DNA from: UBA6136 sp044351045
Lineage (GTDB): Bacteria > Pseudomonadota > Gammaproteobacteria > Methylococcales > Methylococcaceae
Assembly: GCA_044351045.1 (NCBI GenBank)
Contig: JBILGM010000010.1
Location: 1-64,000 of the forward strand
Length of the DNA stretch: 64,000 nt
Reading direction: 5' to 3'
This document shows positions 56,980 to 64,000 of this stretch, one piece after another. Both the position numbers and the translations under genes were made by a program. A model generated the notes under the pieces. The model worked only from the letters and a program-made list of their open reading frames with translations. It did not search any database and was not told where the DNA came from. Position 1 is the stretch's first letter; each line of letters starts with the position of its first letter.

Positions 56980-59358
56980 GTGAGGGCCGACCAGTCGGAC
57001 AGGAGTCGGCGGAGCCCTCCACGCGAGAAAAAAAAGCCCCGCTCATTTTTCTCGGGTATCGGTCGATTCTTCCTTTATTTGACGCCCTTCGTCCTCGCTG
57101 CCGTGGTGGCCTATGTGGGCTATCAGGATCGTCTGGTCCGTGAGCAGTTCGAAGGTAAGCGATGGGCATTACCCGCCCGCGTCTATGCCAGCTCAGCGGA
57201 GATCTTTGTTGGTGCGCCTTACGATGCAGGTAGCTTCGAGTGGCTGCTGAATCAGCTCAAATACCGCAAGGATGCCCAGCTTTCGACCCAGGGGAGCTAC
57301 ATCCGTTTAGGCGATGAGGTGGTCTTCAAGACCCGGGATTTTCAGTTCCCGGACAAGCCGGAACCGGCCCGTGAGGTGCGCGCGCAATTCGCCCAGGACC
57401 AGATCATTCTCCTGGAAGACATGGACTCCGGCAAAGCCGTGCCCCTTTTACGGATGGAGCCCGCACAAATCGGTAGTTTCTATCCTGCCCGCCGCGAAGA
57501 TCGCGTACTTATCAAGCTGGATCAGGCCCCCGATGATCTTCTGAACGCCCTGTTCGCCAGTGAGGACCATGATTTTTATGGCCATCACGGCGTCTCGTTG
57601 CGCGGCATTATGCGGGCGATCTTTGTCAACGTCCGCGCGGGGGGCATCGTCCAAGGGGGCAGCACGCTAACACAGCAACTGGTCAAGAACTTTTACCTGT
57701 CATCCGAGCGCACCTGGTGGCGCAAGATCAACGAGATTGTGATGGCGGTCATTATGGATGCCCGCTATTCCAAGGAAGAGATTCTGGAAGCCTATCTCAA
57801 CGAAATCTACCTGGGTCAGGACGGCTCCCGGGCCGTGCATGGTTTCGGCTTGGCCAGCCAGTATTACTTTGGTCGATCCATCGAGGAGCTCCAGCTTCAT
57901 CACATTGCTTTGCTGGTTTCATTGGTGCGCGGTCCTTCCTATTACGACCCATACAAGACGCCCGACAGGGTGTTGAAACGGCGCGATCTGATTCTCGATG
58001 AGATGGTGGCGCAAGGTTCTATAGATCTATCCGTGGCTGACGAAGCCAAGTCACATCCGCTGGATGTGGTTGCCGATCCGCATCAGTCGATCACTCGCTA
58101 TCCAGCCTTCATGGATCTTGTTCGCCGCCAGTTGCAAAAGGAATACCGGCCGGAGGACCTCACCTCTGAAGGGCTCAAAGTTTTCACCACACTGGATGTC
58201 AGGGTTCAAAAGCAGCTGCAGGCGGTATTGGCCCAACAGCTGGATAGTCTGGACGGCCGTAGAGACAAATTTTCACTCCAGGGAGCCGCCATTCTGACCC
58301 GGCGAAGCACTGGGGAGATAGCGGCCCTGGTGGGTGGTCGGGATCCCGAATCCACTGGATTCAATCGTGCACTTGATGCTTATCGGCAGATCGGTTCCCT
58401 GTACAAGCCAGTGGTCTATCTGACCGCACTCGAAAATTCCGACCAGTACACCGTGTCGACCCTGCTCCAGGACACCGCAATACAGGTCAAAAGCTCAGAA
58501 TACACTTGGGCGCCCAAGAATTTTGATGGGCGCGAGCATGGATCTGTCCCCTTGTTCAAGGCCTTGGTGCATTCCTATAATCTCGCGACCGTCAGGCTTG
58601 GCATGAATGTCGGTGTTGCACATACGGCACAAATCTTGCGTCGACTCGGTGTGGAACGCCCCGTGGAGATGCTGCCTTCCCTTCTGTTGGGGACCGCGAC
58701 GCTCTCGCCGCTGGAAGTGGCCCAGATGTATCAAACCTTCGCCAGCGACGGCTTTGTCACCCCGCTACGCGCCATTCAGTCCGTTGTTTCCCCCGAAGGC
58801 AGGATCCTTCAACGTTTTGGCCTTGATATACGGCAAACCGTTGATGCCTCCGTGGTGTTCATACTCAATAAGTTGCTCAAGGAGGTGATGCGCAGCGGGA
58901 CCGGCAAACCGGCGTTGAGTCTGATGCCGGCCAGCCTCGAACCCGCCGGTAAAACCGGGACCACCAACGATATGCGGGATAGCTGGTTTGCGGGTTTTAC
59001 CGGAGATTATCTCGGCGTTGCCTGGATCGGGCGTGATGACAATCAGCCAGCCGGTCTGACGGGTGCAGAGGGTGCCCTGAGGGTCTGGGCGTCAGTGATG
59101 AATAAAGTGAGTCGTGAGCCTCTGGAACTGGATCAGCCTGATAATGTTGATCTGATCTGGGTCGATATGCAGAAAGGCGGGCGTTCCGATCCGGGTTGCT
59201 CTGGTGCGATGCCCATGCCCTTCATCAAAGGATCTGCGCCGGATCGGGTATCAGGGTGCGGTGGTGGGTTGACCGGCAGTGGCGGTGGTGTTGTTAACTC
59301 GGTGCCGATCCGCCAAAAGAAGCGTGATGGCGATCGTCGGGTTGAGGAACTCTTCTAA
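56980..59358 (+). CDS. mrcB: Penicillin-binding protein 1B
   Basis: A 792-aa class A PBP. A short basic cytoplasmic tail and one membrane helix (LYLTPFVLAAVVAYVGY) precede the UB2H domain, the GT51 glycosyltransferase (ASEDHDFYGHHGVSLRGI with the catalytic Glu, GGSTLTQQLVKNFYLS), and the transpeptidase with SLYK, SYN and KTGTTN motifs. It polymerises and cross-links peptidoglycan at the inner membrane, stimulated by LpoB in enterics. The GTG start at 56980 is preceded by GGAG. It ends with a Gly/Ser-rich tail. Confidence 0.97.
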   Translation: MRADQSDRSRRSPPREKKKPRSFFSGIGRFFLYLTPFVLAAVVAYVGYQDRLVREQFEGKRWALPARVYASSAEIFVGAPYDAGSFEWLLNQLKYRKDAQLSTQGSYIRLGDEVVFKTRDFQFPDKPEPAREVRAQFAQDQIILLEDMDSGKAVPLLRMEPAQIGSFYPARREDRVLIKLDQAPDDLLNALFASEDHDFYGHHGVSLRGIMRAIFVNVRAGGIVQGGSTLTQQLVKNFYLSSERTWWRKINEIVMAVIMDARYSKEEILEAYLNEIYLGQDGSRAVHGFGLASQYYFGRSIEELQLHHIALLVSLVRGPSYYDPYKTPDRVLKRRDLILDEMVAQGSIDLSVADEAKSHPLDVVADPHQSITRYPAFMDLVRRQLQKEYRPEDLTSEGLKVFTTLDVRVQKQLQAVLAQQLDSLDGRRDKFSLQGAAILTRRSTGEIAALVGGRDPESTGFNRALDAYRQIGSLYKPVVYLTALENSDQYTVSTLLQDTAIQVKSSEYTWAPKNFDGREHGSVPLFKALVHSYNLATVRLGMNVGVAHTAQILRRLGVERPVEMLPSLLLGTATLSPLEVAQMYQTFASDGFVTPLRAIQSVVSPEGRILQRFGLDIRQTVDASVVFILNKLLKEVMRSGTGKPALSLMPASLEPAGKTGTTNDMRDSWFAGFTGDYLGVAWIGRDDNQPAGLTGAEGALRVWASVMNKVSREPLELDQPDNVDLIWVDMQKGGRSDPGCSGAMPMPFIKGSAPDRVSGCGGGLTGSGGGVVNSVPIRQKKRDGDRRVEELF

Positions 59359-59360
59359 TC

Positions 59361-60200
59361 ATGTCGATACCGCTGTCCAAAGCCATTCTGATTACCGGTT
59401 GCTCCTCGGGCATTGGGCTTTGCACTGCTCGTCAACTTCGCCATCGCGGTTACCGAGTATTGGCGACGGCCAGGAATCCGTTCGATGTAGCACGGCTTGG
59501 AGAAGAGGGGTTTGAAGCCTTTTGCCTGGATCTGGCTGATTCCGCCTCGATCCGGTCGGCGCTGAATCAAGTCCTTGAGGCTACTGGTGGTGTGCTTTTT
59601 GGCCTATTCAATAACGGGGCCTATGGACAGCCCGGAGCGGTTGAAGACCTTAGTCGGGAAGTGCTGCGTGAACAGTTCGAAACCAATCTGTTTGGCACCC
59701 ATGAACTGACCAGCCTGGTGATCCCCGTCATGCGCCGCCAGGGTGCTGGCCGCATCATTCAGAATAGTTCCGTGCTGGGGTTTGCCGCCATGCGTTACCG
59801 TGGTGCCTATAACGCCAGCAAGTTTGCCCTGGAAGGTCTTTCCGACACGTTGAGGATGGAACTGCGGGGAACGGGCATTCATGTTTCAATCATTGAACCC
59901 GGCCCAATTCTCAGCCAGTTTCGTAACAATGCCTTCACCATGTATCGCAAAAACATCCTTGTCGAGAATAGCCCTCATCAGGAAACCTATCGATTGATGG
60001 AGGCCCGACTGCAAAAAGAGGGGCCAGCAGTCCCCTTTACTTTGGCTCCCGAAGCGGTCGCCGATAAAGTTGTTCATGCGCTGGAGGCAAGGCGGCCAAG
60101 AGCCCGCTACTACGTGACTTTTCCTACCTACTTGTTTGGCTATCTCAAACGGGTTCTGCCGGGCCGGGCGCTGGACTGGATGCTGGAGAAAGTGGGTTAG
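59361..60200 (+). CDS. Short-chain dehydrogenase/reductase family protein
   Basis: A 279-aa SDR with the cofactor motif ITGCSSGIGL, NNGAYGQPG, the catalytic Ser in NSSVLGF and Tyr/Lys in YRGAYNASKFA. Such enzymes act on steroid, retinol or other hydroxyl/keto groups; the substrate cannot be predicted. It starts 2 bases after mrcB, so the two genes are probably co-transcribed. The C-terminal helix (LFGYLKRVLPGRALDWML) may associate with membranes. Confidence 0.9.
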   Translation: MSIPLSKAILITGCSSGIGLCTARQLRHRGYRVLATARNPFDVARLGEEGFEAFCLDLADSASIRSALNQVLEATGGVLFGLFNNGAYGQPGAVEDLSREVLREQFETNLFGTHELTSLVIPVMRRQGAGRIIQNSSVLGFAAMRYRGAYNASKFALEGLSDTLRMELRGTGIHVSIIEPGPILSQFRNNAFTMYRKNILVENSPHQETYRLMEARLQKEGPAVPFTLAPEAVADKVVHALEARRPRARYYVTFPTYLFGYLKRVLPGRALDWMLEKVG

Positions 60201-60240
60201 GATTCCGGCTCGAAGAATCCTTCCCTATTCTCGAGACATT

Positions 60241-61395
60241 ATGAGTTCTAAAAATAGCCATCTAGCGATCTTTGTGTCCTTTTCGGGTACCGGCGGTGTG
60301 GAACGGGTTACGCTCAATCTGCTTCAGGGCCTCTCACGGCTGGATGTCCGGGTGGACCTGTTGATGGTGGTTGCCAAAAAGGGACAGCCTCCCTCGATCC
60401 CCTGGCCGAATATTCGGGTCATTGACCTGGGGGTCAAGCACTCGCAAATGGCAATACCCGCCTTGATTCGCTATCTGAGGAGCGAACGGCCAGATGTGCT
60501 GATGGTGGCCAAGGATCGCGCTGTGAGGGCAGCGATCATCGCGCATCGGCTGGCCCGCGTGAACACCCGGCTGGTGGGGCAGCTCCACATGAATATGACG
60601 GGTTTTCTGGCAAACAAACCCCGATTGCAGCGATGGCTCAGAACGGCACCCATGCGCTGGCTGTTTCCCTCTCTCGACAGGATCATCTGCGTATCCCAAG
60701 GGGTGGTCGAGGATACACTGGCGATCACGAAAATGCCGCCTGATCGTGTGGTAGCTATCCGCAACCCCGTGATTACCCCTGAACTGGCTGAACAGGCAAA
60801 AGAACCGGTTGATCACCCGTGGTTCAAAGAGAATGTCCCTGTCATTATGGGGGCAGGTCGGTTGACCCCGGAAAAGGATTTTCCTACCTTGATCAGAGCA
60901 TTTGGACGGGTGCAGCAAGAAACACCCTGTCGATTGATGATTCTCGGCGAAGGGCCATTGCGGCCGGAACTGGAGGCCCTGATCGCCGAGCTTGGTCTGG
61001 CAATGTCTGTATCGCTCCCCGGATTTTGCCCCAATCCCTTTGCCTATATGAAAAGAGCATCACTTTTTGTGATGTCTTCGGCCTGGGAAGGCTCCGGCAA
61101 CGTATTGGTTGAGGCGCTGGCGCTGGGAATACCCTCCGTGTCTACCGATTGTCCCTACGGCCCACGGGAGACGCTGGCAGATGGAGAATACGGGCCGCTA
61201 GTGCCTGTTGGCAACCATGAGGCGCTGGCCATCGCCATGCTAAAAACCCTCAGCAGTCCATTATCCAGCGAGTTTCTGCGACAGGCAGTGAACGAATTCA
61301 CTATCGACTTCAGCGCCCAGCGTTATCTCGATGTTTTGTGTCCCGATGCCTCCGAGGAGCCACGCCAGTTGCCGAAGTTCGGCGAGTTGTCATGA
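60241..61395 (+). CDS. GT4 family glycosyltransferase
   Basis: The 384-aa product has the GT-B fold of GT4: GTGGVERVTLNLLQGL at the N-terminus, MGAGRLTPEKDFPTLIRAF at the domain hinge, LMILGEGPLRPELEAL, and SSAWEGSGNVLVEALALGIPSVSTD with the E-x7-E-type nucleotide-sugar site. It probably adds a sugar to an LPS or exopolysaccharide chain on the cytoplasmic face. The ATG at 60241 gives the family start. Its stop overlaps the O-antigen ligase-like gene (ATGA). Confidence 0.92.
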   Translation: MSSKNSHLAIFVSFSGTGGVERVTLNLLQGLSRLDVRVDLLMVVAKKGQPPSIPWPNIRVIDLGVKHSQMAIPALIRYLRSERPDVLMVAKDRAVRAAIIAHRLARVNTRLVGQLHMNMTGFLANKPRLQRWLRTAPMRWLFPSLDRIICVSQGVVEDTLAITKMPPDRVVAIRNPVITPELAEQAKEPVDHPWFKENVPVIMGAGRLTPEKDFPTLIRAFGRVQQETPCRLMILGEGPLRPELEALIAELGLAMSVSLPGFCPNPFAYMKRASLFVMSSAWEGSGNVLVEALALGIPSVSTDCPYGPRETLADGEYGPLVPVGNHEALAIAMLKTLSSPLSSEFLRQAVNEFTIDFSAQRYLDVLCPDASEEPRQLPKFGELS

Positions 61396-62603
61396 CTGAA
61401 CAAGGACCTACCCCGTCGTGGGTAGGATTTAGCCGCAAAATTACATTTTATGGCGTACTCTTTTTGGCGGGTTGTCTGCTGCTGGGGCGAGGCCTCTACG
61501 CAGTGGGCCTGGTCGCGATACTTTTAGGCATTACCGGTCAGGCCTGGTTTGAAGGCAACCTTCACCTACCCCGTTCCATTCGGGTTCTTCTCGTTCTGGG
61601 CGTCGTCCTGTTCCTTCAGGGTATTGCGGTTGCCCCAATCGCTTATGGTACATCGCCTTATCCGTTGCTGTGGTGTCTTGTTACGGTGCTCGGCGTTTGG
61701 CAGTTAAGGGAGCCCATATCCGGTCAGGTGATGCGACCACGGCTCGTCGAGTTGATGTTGGTGTTGTTCGTTTTTGCCAACTTGACTAGCGACATTCTTC
61801 GGGCGCACTGGCCGCCTCCGCCGTGGTACGGAAAGTCAGGGCTATTTTCAAACGTTCATTATCAAGCCATGTATTCGGTCATGACCTTGCCGATTGGTGT
61901 GTATGTCGTCTTCAATTCCCGTGTATTCATGATTCGGTTGATGATGGCTTTGACGCTCATTGGTAACCTGTGGCTGTTATTGGAAACTCGTTCCCGTCCC
62001 GGTTACCTTGCTCTGTTGTGCTCTGCATGGGTGGTCATCCCCTTCCTGAAATCTCGCTTGCGTTGGAAGGTGATCATTCTCACAGTCAGCGTGCCCGCTA
62101 TCCTTTATCTGGGTAATATCGCCAACTTCTCAACCCGGGTCGATGAGTTTTTGGCTCACTTTGCGCAAGAAGAGCGATGGACAATCTGGACCGAGGCCAT
62201 TCGGCTGCAAAAGCGAAGTACAGAAATACAGTGGTTGTTGGGACACGGGTTTGGTGCCTTCTACCATGATTTTCGGGCATTCGCGTTGTCGCAAAAGGAG
62301 ATGTCGACATTTCTCTCCCAGCACAACTTCTTCATGGAGATTCTTTACAGTCACGGGGTGCTTGGATTGCTTGTGGTAACGCTCTCTTATGGCTCTTTCA
62401 TCTATCGGCTAGCCCAGGTCACATGGCTTGATGACTGCCCGTCTTCCCGGCAAATCGGTTTGCTTCTGCTGTCGGTGGCCACGGCGCAACTGGTTCATGG
62501 ATTTTCCACGGTGCCTTTTTTTTCGAGGGATTATCTTTTGCCCCTGGGTTTTGTTCTGGGAGCTGGTTTTTTGTGTGCCGAAAAGTCTGATCAAGCGGTT
62601 TGA
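61392..62603 (+). CDS. O-antigen ligase/polymerase family membrane protein
   Basis: A 403-aa polytopic protein with about ten to eleven membrane helices and the large periplasmic loop with the ligase-type motif HNFFMEILYSHGVLGLL, preceded by GHGFGAFYHDFR. This is the Wzy_C (WaaL/Wzy) domain that joins or polymerises O-antigen or other glycans in the periplasm. Which of these it does is not clear from sequence. It is co-transcribed with the GT4 gene. Confidence 0.88.
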   Translation: MTEQGPTPSWVGFSRKITFYGVLFLAGCLLLGRGLYAVGLVAILLGITGQAWFEGNLHLPRSIRVLLVLGVVLFLQGIAVAPIAYGTSPYPLLWCLVTVLGVWQLREPISGQVMRPRLVELMLVLFVFANLTSDILRAHWPPPPWYGKSGLFSNVHYQAMYSVMTLPIGVYVVFNSRVFMIRLMMALTLIGNLWLLLETRSRPGYLALLCSAWVVIPFLKSRLRWKVIILTVSVPAILYLGNIANFSTRVDEFLAHFAQEERWTIWTEAIRLQKRSTEIQWLLGHGFGAFYHDFRAFALSQKEMSTFLSQHNFFMEILYSHGVLGLLVVTLSYGSFIYRLAQVTWLDDCPSSRQIGLLLLSVATAQLVHGFSTVPFFSRDYLLPLGFVLGAGFLCAEKSDQAV

Positions 62604-62671
62604 CGGGGTTTTACCCAGCCGGGCCTTTCCTTATCACGATGCCTGACCTCTACCACGCTTATTGATAAATC

Positions 62672-63640
62672 ATGTCTGAATTGCCCCCGGTAAGCATCAT
62701 CATTCCCAATTTCAATGGGGCCACTCTCCTGCGAAATAATCTGCCCTTTGTGCTGGATGCATTGGAGTGTTACCCGGGGGGCGGGCGCGTGATTGTGGTT
62801 GATGACGGCTCTGTGGATGACAGTTTGCATGTCGTCAGTCAGCAATTTCCGCAGGTTCTGCTGGAAAAACATCCAACCAACCTGGGTTTTGCCGAAGCCA
62901 TCCACTCGGGAGTCGTTGCGGCAGAGTCTGATGCGCTGGTTTTCCTTAACTCCGATGTCAGGCCGAAGCCCAACTTTATTGAGCCGCTGATTCGCTGCCT
63001 CAGAGAAGACGGGGTGTTTTCGGTCCAGTCGGCGATTCGAGAGGAGTCTGGAAATATTCATCCCTACTGTCTGACCCGGTTCCGGTTTCGCCTGGGAGCA
63101 CTCAAGCGACTCAAAACGCTGGATTTGGGGCGGCAGCCTTGGTGGTGTCTTTATGCATCTGGCGGTTCCATGGCGGTGGACAAGACCAAGTTCAATGCGT
63201 TGGGTGGTTTTTTGCCCATCTTCAAGCCGTTTTACTGGGAAGACTTCGATTTGGGCGTTCGTGCCTGGCGACGCGGCTGGAGGACTCTATTGGAACCCAC
63301 CAGCGTCGTCCTGCATCAGGAGCGCGGTTCGATCCAGGATAACGTCAAGCGGCAACGGGTTCGTCGTGCTTTACAACGTAACAAACTGCTGGCGGAGTGG
63401 ATTCATTTCCCGGTCAGCACTCTTGCTATCTTTATGTTGCCGCGACTGCTTCTGAGGATCCTGATGCGAACATCGGTGGGCGATTTTGGAATTTGGGCTG
63501 CGTTGTTCGGTGCTCTGGGCCGAGTGCCCGAGGTCCTGGCGACAAGACGTTCCATCCAGATGACCGCCCAGCAGGGTTTCAGGGACGTCTTGCGTGGGAT
63601 CGAGCAGGAGAACGCCCGTCATGGACAAAAATCATCATGA
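62672..63640 (+). CDS. GT2 family glycosyltransferase
   Basis: A 322-aa inverting glycosyltransferase: SIIIPNFNGATLL, VIVVDDGSVDDS (DxD-type site), NLGFAEAIHSGV, FLNSDVRP, GGSMAVDKTKFNALGGF and YWEDFDLGVRAWRRGW are the classic rhamnosyl/galactofuranosyl-type GT2 blocks. A C-terminal hydrophobic stretch (TLAIFMLPRLLLRIL) suggests membrane association. It continues the surface-polysaccharide cluster. Confidence 0.92.
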   Translation: MSELPPVSIIIPNFNGATLLRNNLPFVLDALECYPGGGRVIVVDDGSVDDSLHVVSQQFPQVLLEKHPTNLGFAEAIHSGVVAAESDALVFLNSDVRPKPNFIEPLIRCLREDGVFSVQSAIREESGNIHPYCLTRFRFRLGALKRLKTLDLGRQPWWCLYASGGSMAVDKTKFNALGGFLPIFKPFYWEDFDLGVRAWRRGWRTLLEPTSVVLHQERGSIQDNVKRQRVRRALQRNKLLAEWIHFPVSTLAIFMLPRLLLRILMRTSVGDFGIWAALFGALGRVPEVLATRRSIQMTAQQGFRDVLRGIEQENARHGQKSS

Positions 63641-63661
63641 AATCGACTGAAGTAAGCCACC

Positions 63662-64000
63662 ATGCTTGAGATAAGAGCCGGGCGGGACACCGACAAAGGC
63701 GCGATCCTTGGACTGATCAAAGAGGTCTTCGGTAACGAGGAGGCCGAGCGAGCAGAACGGCGCTGGCATTGGCAATGGCACGAGGATCCTCGTCTCGGCT
63801 CGCCGGGTTACCGCGGGGTCGTTGCCGAATGGAACGGACAGGTCATTGCCAACCTCAGCTGTTTGTCTTCCGGCTTGCATTTGCAGGGAGAGCCAGTTGA
63901 CGCCTACTGGTTTGCGGATGCCTTGGCGCATTGGGGCAGTATCCGACGGGCGATGCGCGAAATGAAACGGGCCGGTGTGGTCGAGGGAGGCCCTGACCTT
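63662..64000 (+). CDS. GNAT-like acyltransferase, 3' partial
   Basis: From the ATG at 63662 the frame stays open to the right edge (113 codons). The N-terminus (MLEIRAGRDTDKGAILGLIKEVF) is typical of GNAT acetyltransferases, and GYRGVVAEWNGQVIANLSC matches the following beta strands. It comes 21 bases after the GT2 stop, so an N-acetyl or other acyl transfer onto an amino sugar of the polysaccharide is plausible. The C-terminal part is outside the window. Confidence 0.7.
   Translation, partial: MLEIRAGRDTDKGAILGLIKEVFGNEEAERAERRWHWQWHEDPRLGSPGYRGVVAEWNGQVIANLSCLSSGLHLQGEPVDAYWFADALAHWGSIRRAMREMKRAGVVEGGPDL

Overview
The window reads as chromosomal DNA of a gammaproteobacterium. It carries the rpoE-rseABC-mucD-lepA-lepB-rnc-era-recO-pdxJ block, lptM-lysA-dapF-DUF484-xerC, exbBD-lpxK-ycaR, rsgA/orn, ntrBC, rlmKL and dusA in arrangements typical of that class. 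The mix of a formaldehyde-activating-enzyme homologue, many DUF-type membrane proteins and moderately high GC fits a Chromatiales or Halothiobacillus-like lineage, but that placement is a guess from gene content. No rRNA, tRNA, CRISPR array, transposase or phage gene was seen.

Left part (1-16.1 kb): the 3' end of a Cys-rich InlB-type repeat protein; a periplasmic OpgG/OpgD-family glucan protein followed by a large two-discoidin glycosidase; a convergent operon nitrilase-gadB-GH1 beta-glucosidase; then a CDF metal transporter, a lytic transglycosylase lipoprotein, rlmKL-acyP, and two small membrane-protein genes (YjdF/DUF2238 and MAPEG).

Middle left (16.1-26.9 kb, all minus strand): read in the direction of transcription this is exbB-exbD-lpxK-ycaR, an unknown small gene, a periplasmic glutathione peroxidase, an FAD oxidoreductase, [SRPBCC - short LOV], a RatA/COQ10-like SRPBCC, a sterol-desaturase-family hydroxylase, [SRPBCC - short LOV], msrP-msrQ and kdsB. 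The LPS genes lpxK-ycaR and kdsB, normally adjacent, are separated by a more AT-rich 7.8-kb cassette. Its two blue-light LOV photoreceptors, three START-fold proteins, lipid-type hydroxylase and oxidative-repair enzymes make it the best candidate for an undescribed system: perhaps a light- or singlet-oxygen-responsive membrane lipid/quinone maintenance module.

Middle (27-41.3 kb): a divergent Fae homologue that seems to lack the catalytic His; lptM-lysA-dapF-DUF484-xerC; a DUF2333 gene; Ste24-like protease-rsgA divergent from orn; a zinc-ribbon membrane protein; an HvfA-HvfB-HvfC (bufferin-like) RiPP metallophore operon with EGKC core motifs; and ntrB-ntrC.

Right part (41.5-64 kb): glgP behind an octamer-repeat/GC palindrome tract; the sigma-E envelope-stress operon running into lepA, lepB, DUF4845, rnc, era, recO and pdxJ through overlapping or close junctions; an unknown two-TM coiled-coil protein; dusA; folE; mrcB (PBP1b); an SDR; and a surface-polysaccharide cluster (GT4, O-antigen ligase-like, GT2, GNAT-like) running off the right edge.
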